Shown here piece by piece: positions 49,312-50,111 of a DNA stretch of 50,111 bases. The notes beneath the pieces were generated by a model. That model did not search any database and was not told where the DNA came from. It saw only the letters and a list, made by a program, of their open reading frames with translations. The stretch is from Epibacterium sp. Ofav1-8 (GTDB lineage: Bacteria > Pseudomonadota > Alphaproteobacteria > Rhodobacterales > Rhodobacteraceae): contig NZ_JAKRFD010000020.1 of assembly GCF_022348185.1 (NCBI RefSeq), forward strand, positions 1 through 50,111. The letters run 5' to 3'. The number at the start of each line of letters is the position of its first letter. Within the stretch, counting starts at the first letter, position 1. The translations under genes were made by a program, and so were the position numbers.

Positions 49312-50111
49312 CTACTCGCCCCGGGGGAACCGCGCCTGTTCCTCGACGATGTTGAGATCCATGTGGTTTCGCATGTACCGCTCCGAGGCCTTTTGCAGCG
49401 GCTGGTAATCCCAGGGGAAATAGCCGCCCTGGCGCAGGGCCTCGTAGACCACCCAGCGGCGGGCCTGGCTGGCGCGCACCTCGGCGTCGAAACGGTCCAG
49501 ATCCCAGCGGTCGGCGGCGATCGCCTTCAGCGCCGCATAGCCCTCGGCATGGGCGGGATCCCCGGCCAGGTTGGTCAGCTCGTGCGGGTCAGCCTCCAGG
49601 TCGAACAGCTGATCGGGGTCCAGCGCGCAGAGGTTGAGCTTGTAGCGCCCCTGCCGCAGCGACACCATCGGCGCATAAGAGGCCTCGGCGGCGTATTCCA
49701 TCGCCACCGGGCTCTGCCGCTCTGCGCCCTGGCCCAGCGGCACCACGCTCTCGCCCGCGGTCCAGGGCATCACCTCCTCCATGCTGACCCCGGCCAGATC
49801 ACAGAGCGTCGGGCAGACATCGATGTTGGAGACCGGATCGGTGACCAGCCCCGGCGCCATCTGCGGCGCCGACACCATCATCGGCACCCGCGACGAACCC
49901 TCGTAAAAGCTCATCTTGAACCACAGCCCGCGCTCGCCCAGCATGTCGCCGTGATCGGCGACAAACAGGATGATGGTGTCCTGGTCCTGACGGGTGCCGC
50001 GCAGCGCCTCCATCACCTCGCCGATCTTGTCGTCGAGATAGGAGATATTGCCGAAATAGGCCCGGCGGGAGCGGCGCACGTCCTCTTCGGAAATGTCGAA
50101 GTTGCGCCAGT
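49312..50111 (-). CDS. betC: Choline-sulfatase, C-terminal part (runs off the window)
   Basis: About 266 codons are visible; the N-terminal half with the catalytic formylglycine cysteine lies beyond base 50111. The sulfatase metal site is seen in LFVADHGDMLGERGLWFKMS, followed by the conserved SSRVPMMV and a choline-sulfatase-specific C-terminus with SYAPMVSLRQGRYKLNL and FDLEADPHELTNLA. It releases choline from choline-O-sulfate for betaine synthesis. Placement before betI supports the call; another sulfatase is less likely. Confidence 0.85.
   Translation of the reverse strand, partial: WRNFDISEEDVRRSRRAYFGNISYLDDKIGEVMEALRGTRQDQDTIILFVADHGDMLGERGLWFKMSFYEGSSRVPMMVSAPQMAPGLVTDPVSNIDVCPTLCDLAGVSMEEVMPWTAGESVVPLGQGAERQSPVAMEYAAEASYAPMVSLRQGRYKLNLCALDPDQLFDLEADPHELTNLAGDPAHAEGYAALKAIAADRWDLDRFDAEVRASQARRWVVYEALRQGGYFPWDYQPLQKASERYMRNHMDLNIVEEQARFPRGE

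Overview
The window is chromosomal DNA from a member of the Rhodobacteraceae (roseobacter-like Alphaproteobacteria) carrying one apparently complete temperate siphovirus. The host assignment rests on the conserved order murA - DUF2948 - (GNAT) - hisD - UPF0262 - low-molecular-weight phosphatase, on a roseobacter-type initiator tRNA, on a betC/betI pair, and on the alphaproteobacterial style of the proteins. The species cannot be named from the sequence alone.

Layout. Bases 1-40 are the 3' end of a tRNA-fMet. Bases 410-2787 hold a small surface-sugar cluster: a PLP sugar aminotransferase, a hexapeptide acetyltransferase and an internally deleted NeuD/PglD-like acetyltransferase. Bases 2883-8923 are a leftward block with a GNAT, an NTF2-like protein, a phosphatase, UPF0262, hisD, another GNAT, DUF2948, murA and a 51-residue basic protein. 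A tRNA-Thr(GGT) lies at 9007-9081.

The prophage spans about 9033-46094 (37 kb). It is bounded by a perfect 52-bp direct repeat formed by the 3' part of the tRNA-Thr gene. From left to right it carries: two divergent genes of unknown function; a tyrosine integrase with an excisionase-like HTH gene; a lysogeny switch (repressor leftward, Cro-like gene rightward, inverted repeats between); an early operon with zinc-finger/Toprim primase, SF3 helicase and a methyltransferase-like protein; a lower-GC cargo island with a DUF2971 gene and a HEPN-zinc-ribbon gene; a lipoprotein gene; a 300-bp iteron-like region; HNH endonuclease and terminases; an HK97-type head module; a long-tail module with tape measure and a -1 frameshift signal in the tail chaperones; hub and fibre; a lysis cassette (holin-like, M15 endolysin, predicted single-protein spanin); and a final block with an HTH-phosphoesterase, SSB and a zinc-ribbon-P-loop protein.

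To the right (46095-50111) are a chemoreceptor gene, betI and the C-terminal part of choline-sulfatase betC. Early functions are read rightward from the switch, packaging/head/tail/lysis form one nearly gapless rightward operon, and integration genes are read leftward toward attL. Every structural step expected for a long-tailed phage is present with no visible frameshift or stop, so the element could still be inducible. The least explained parts are the cargo pair at 18049-20260, the TGATCCCA repeat cluster at 21181-21485, the divergent pair at 9338-10307, and a strong excess of the palindrome GGATCC inside the phage compared with the host flanks.
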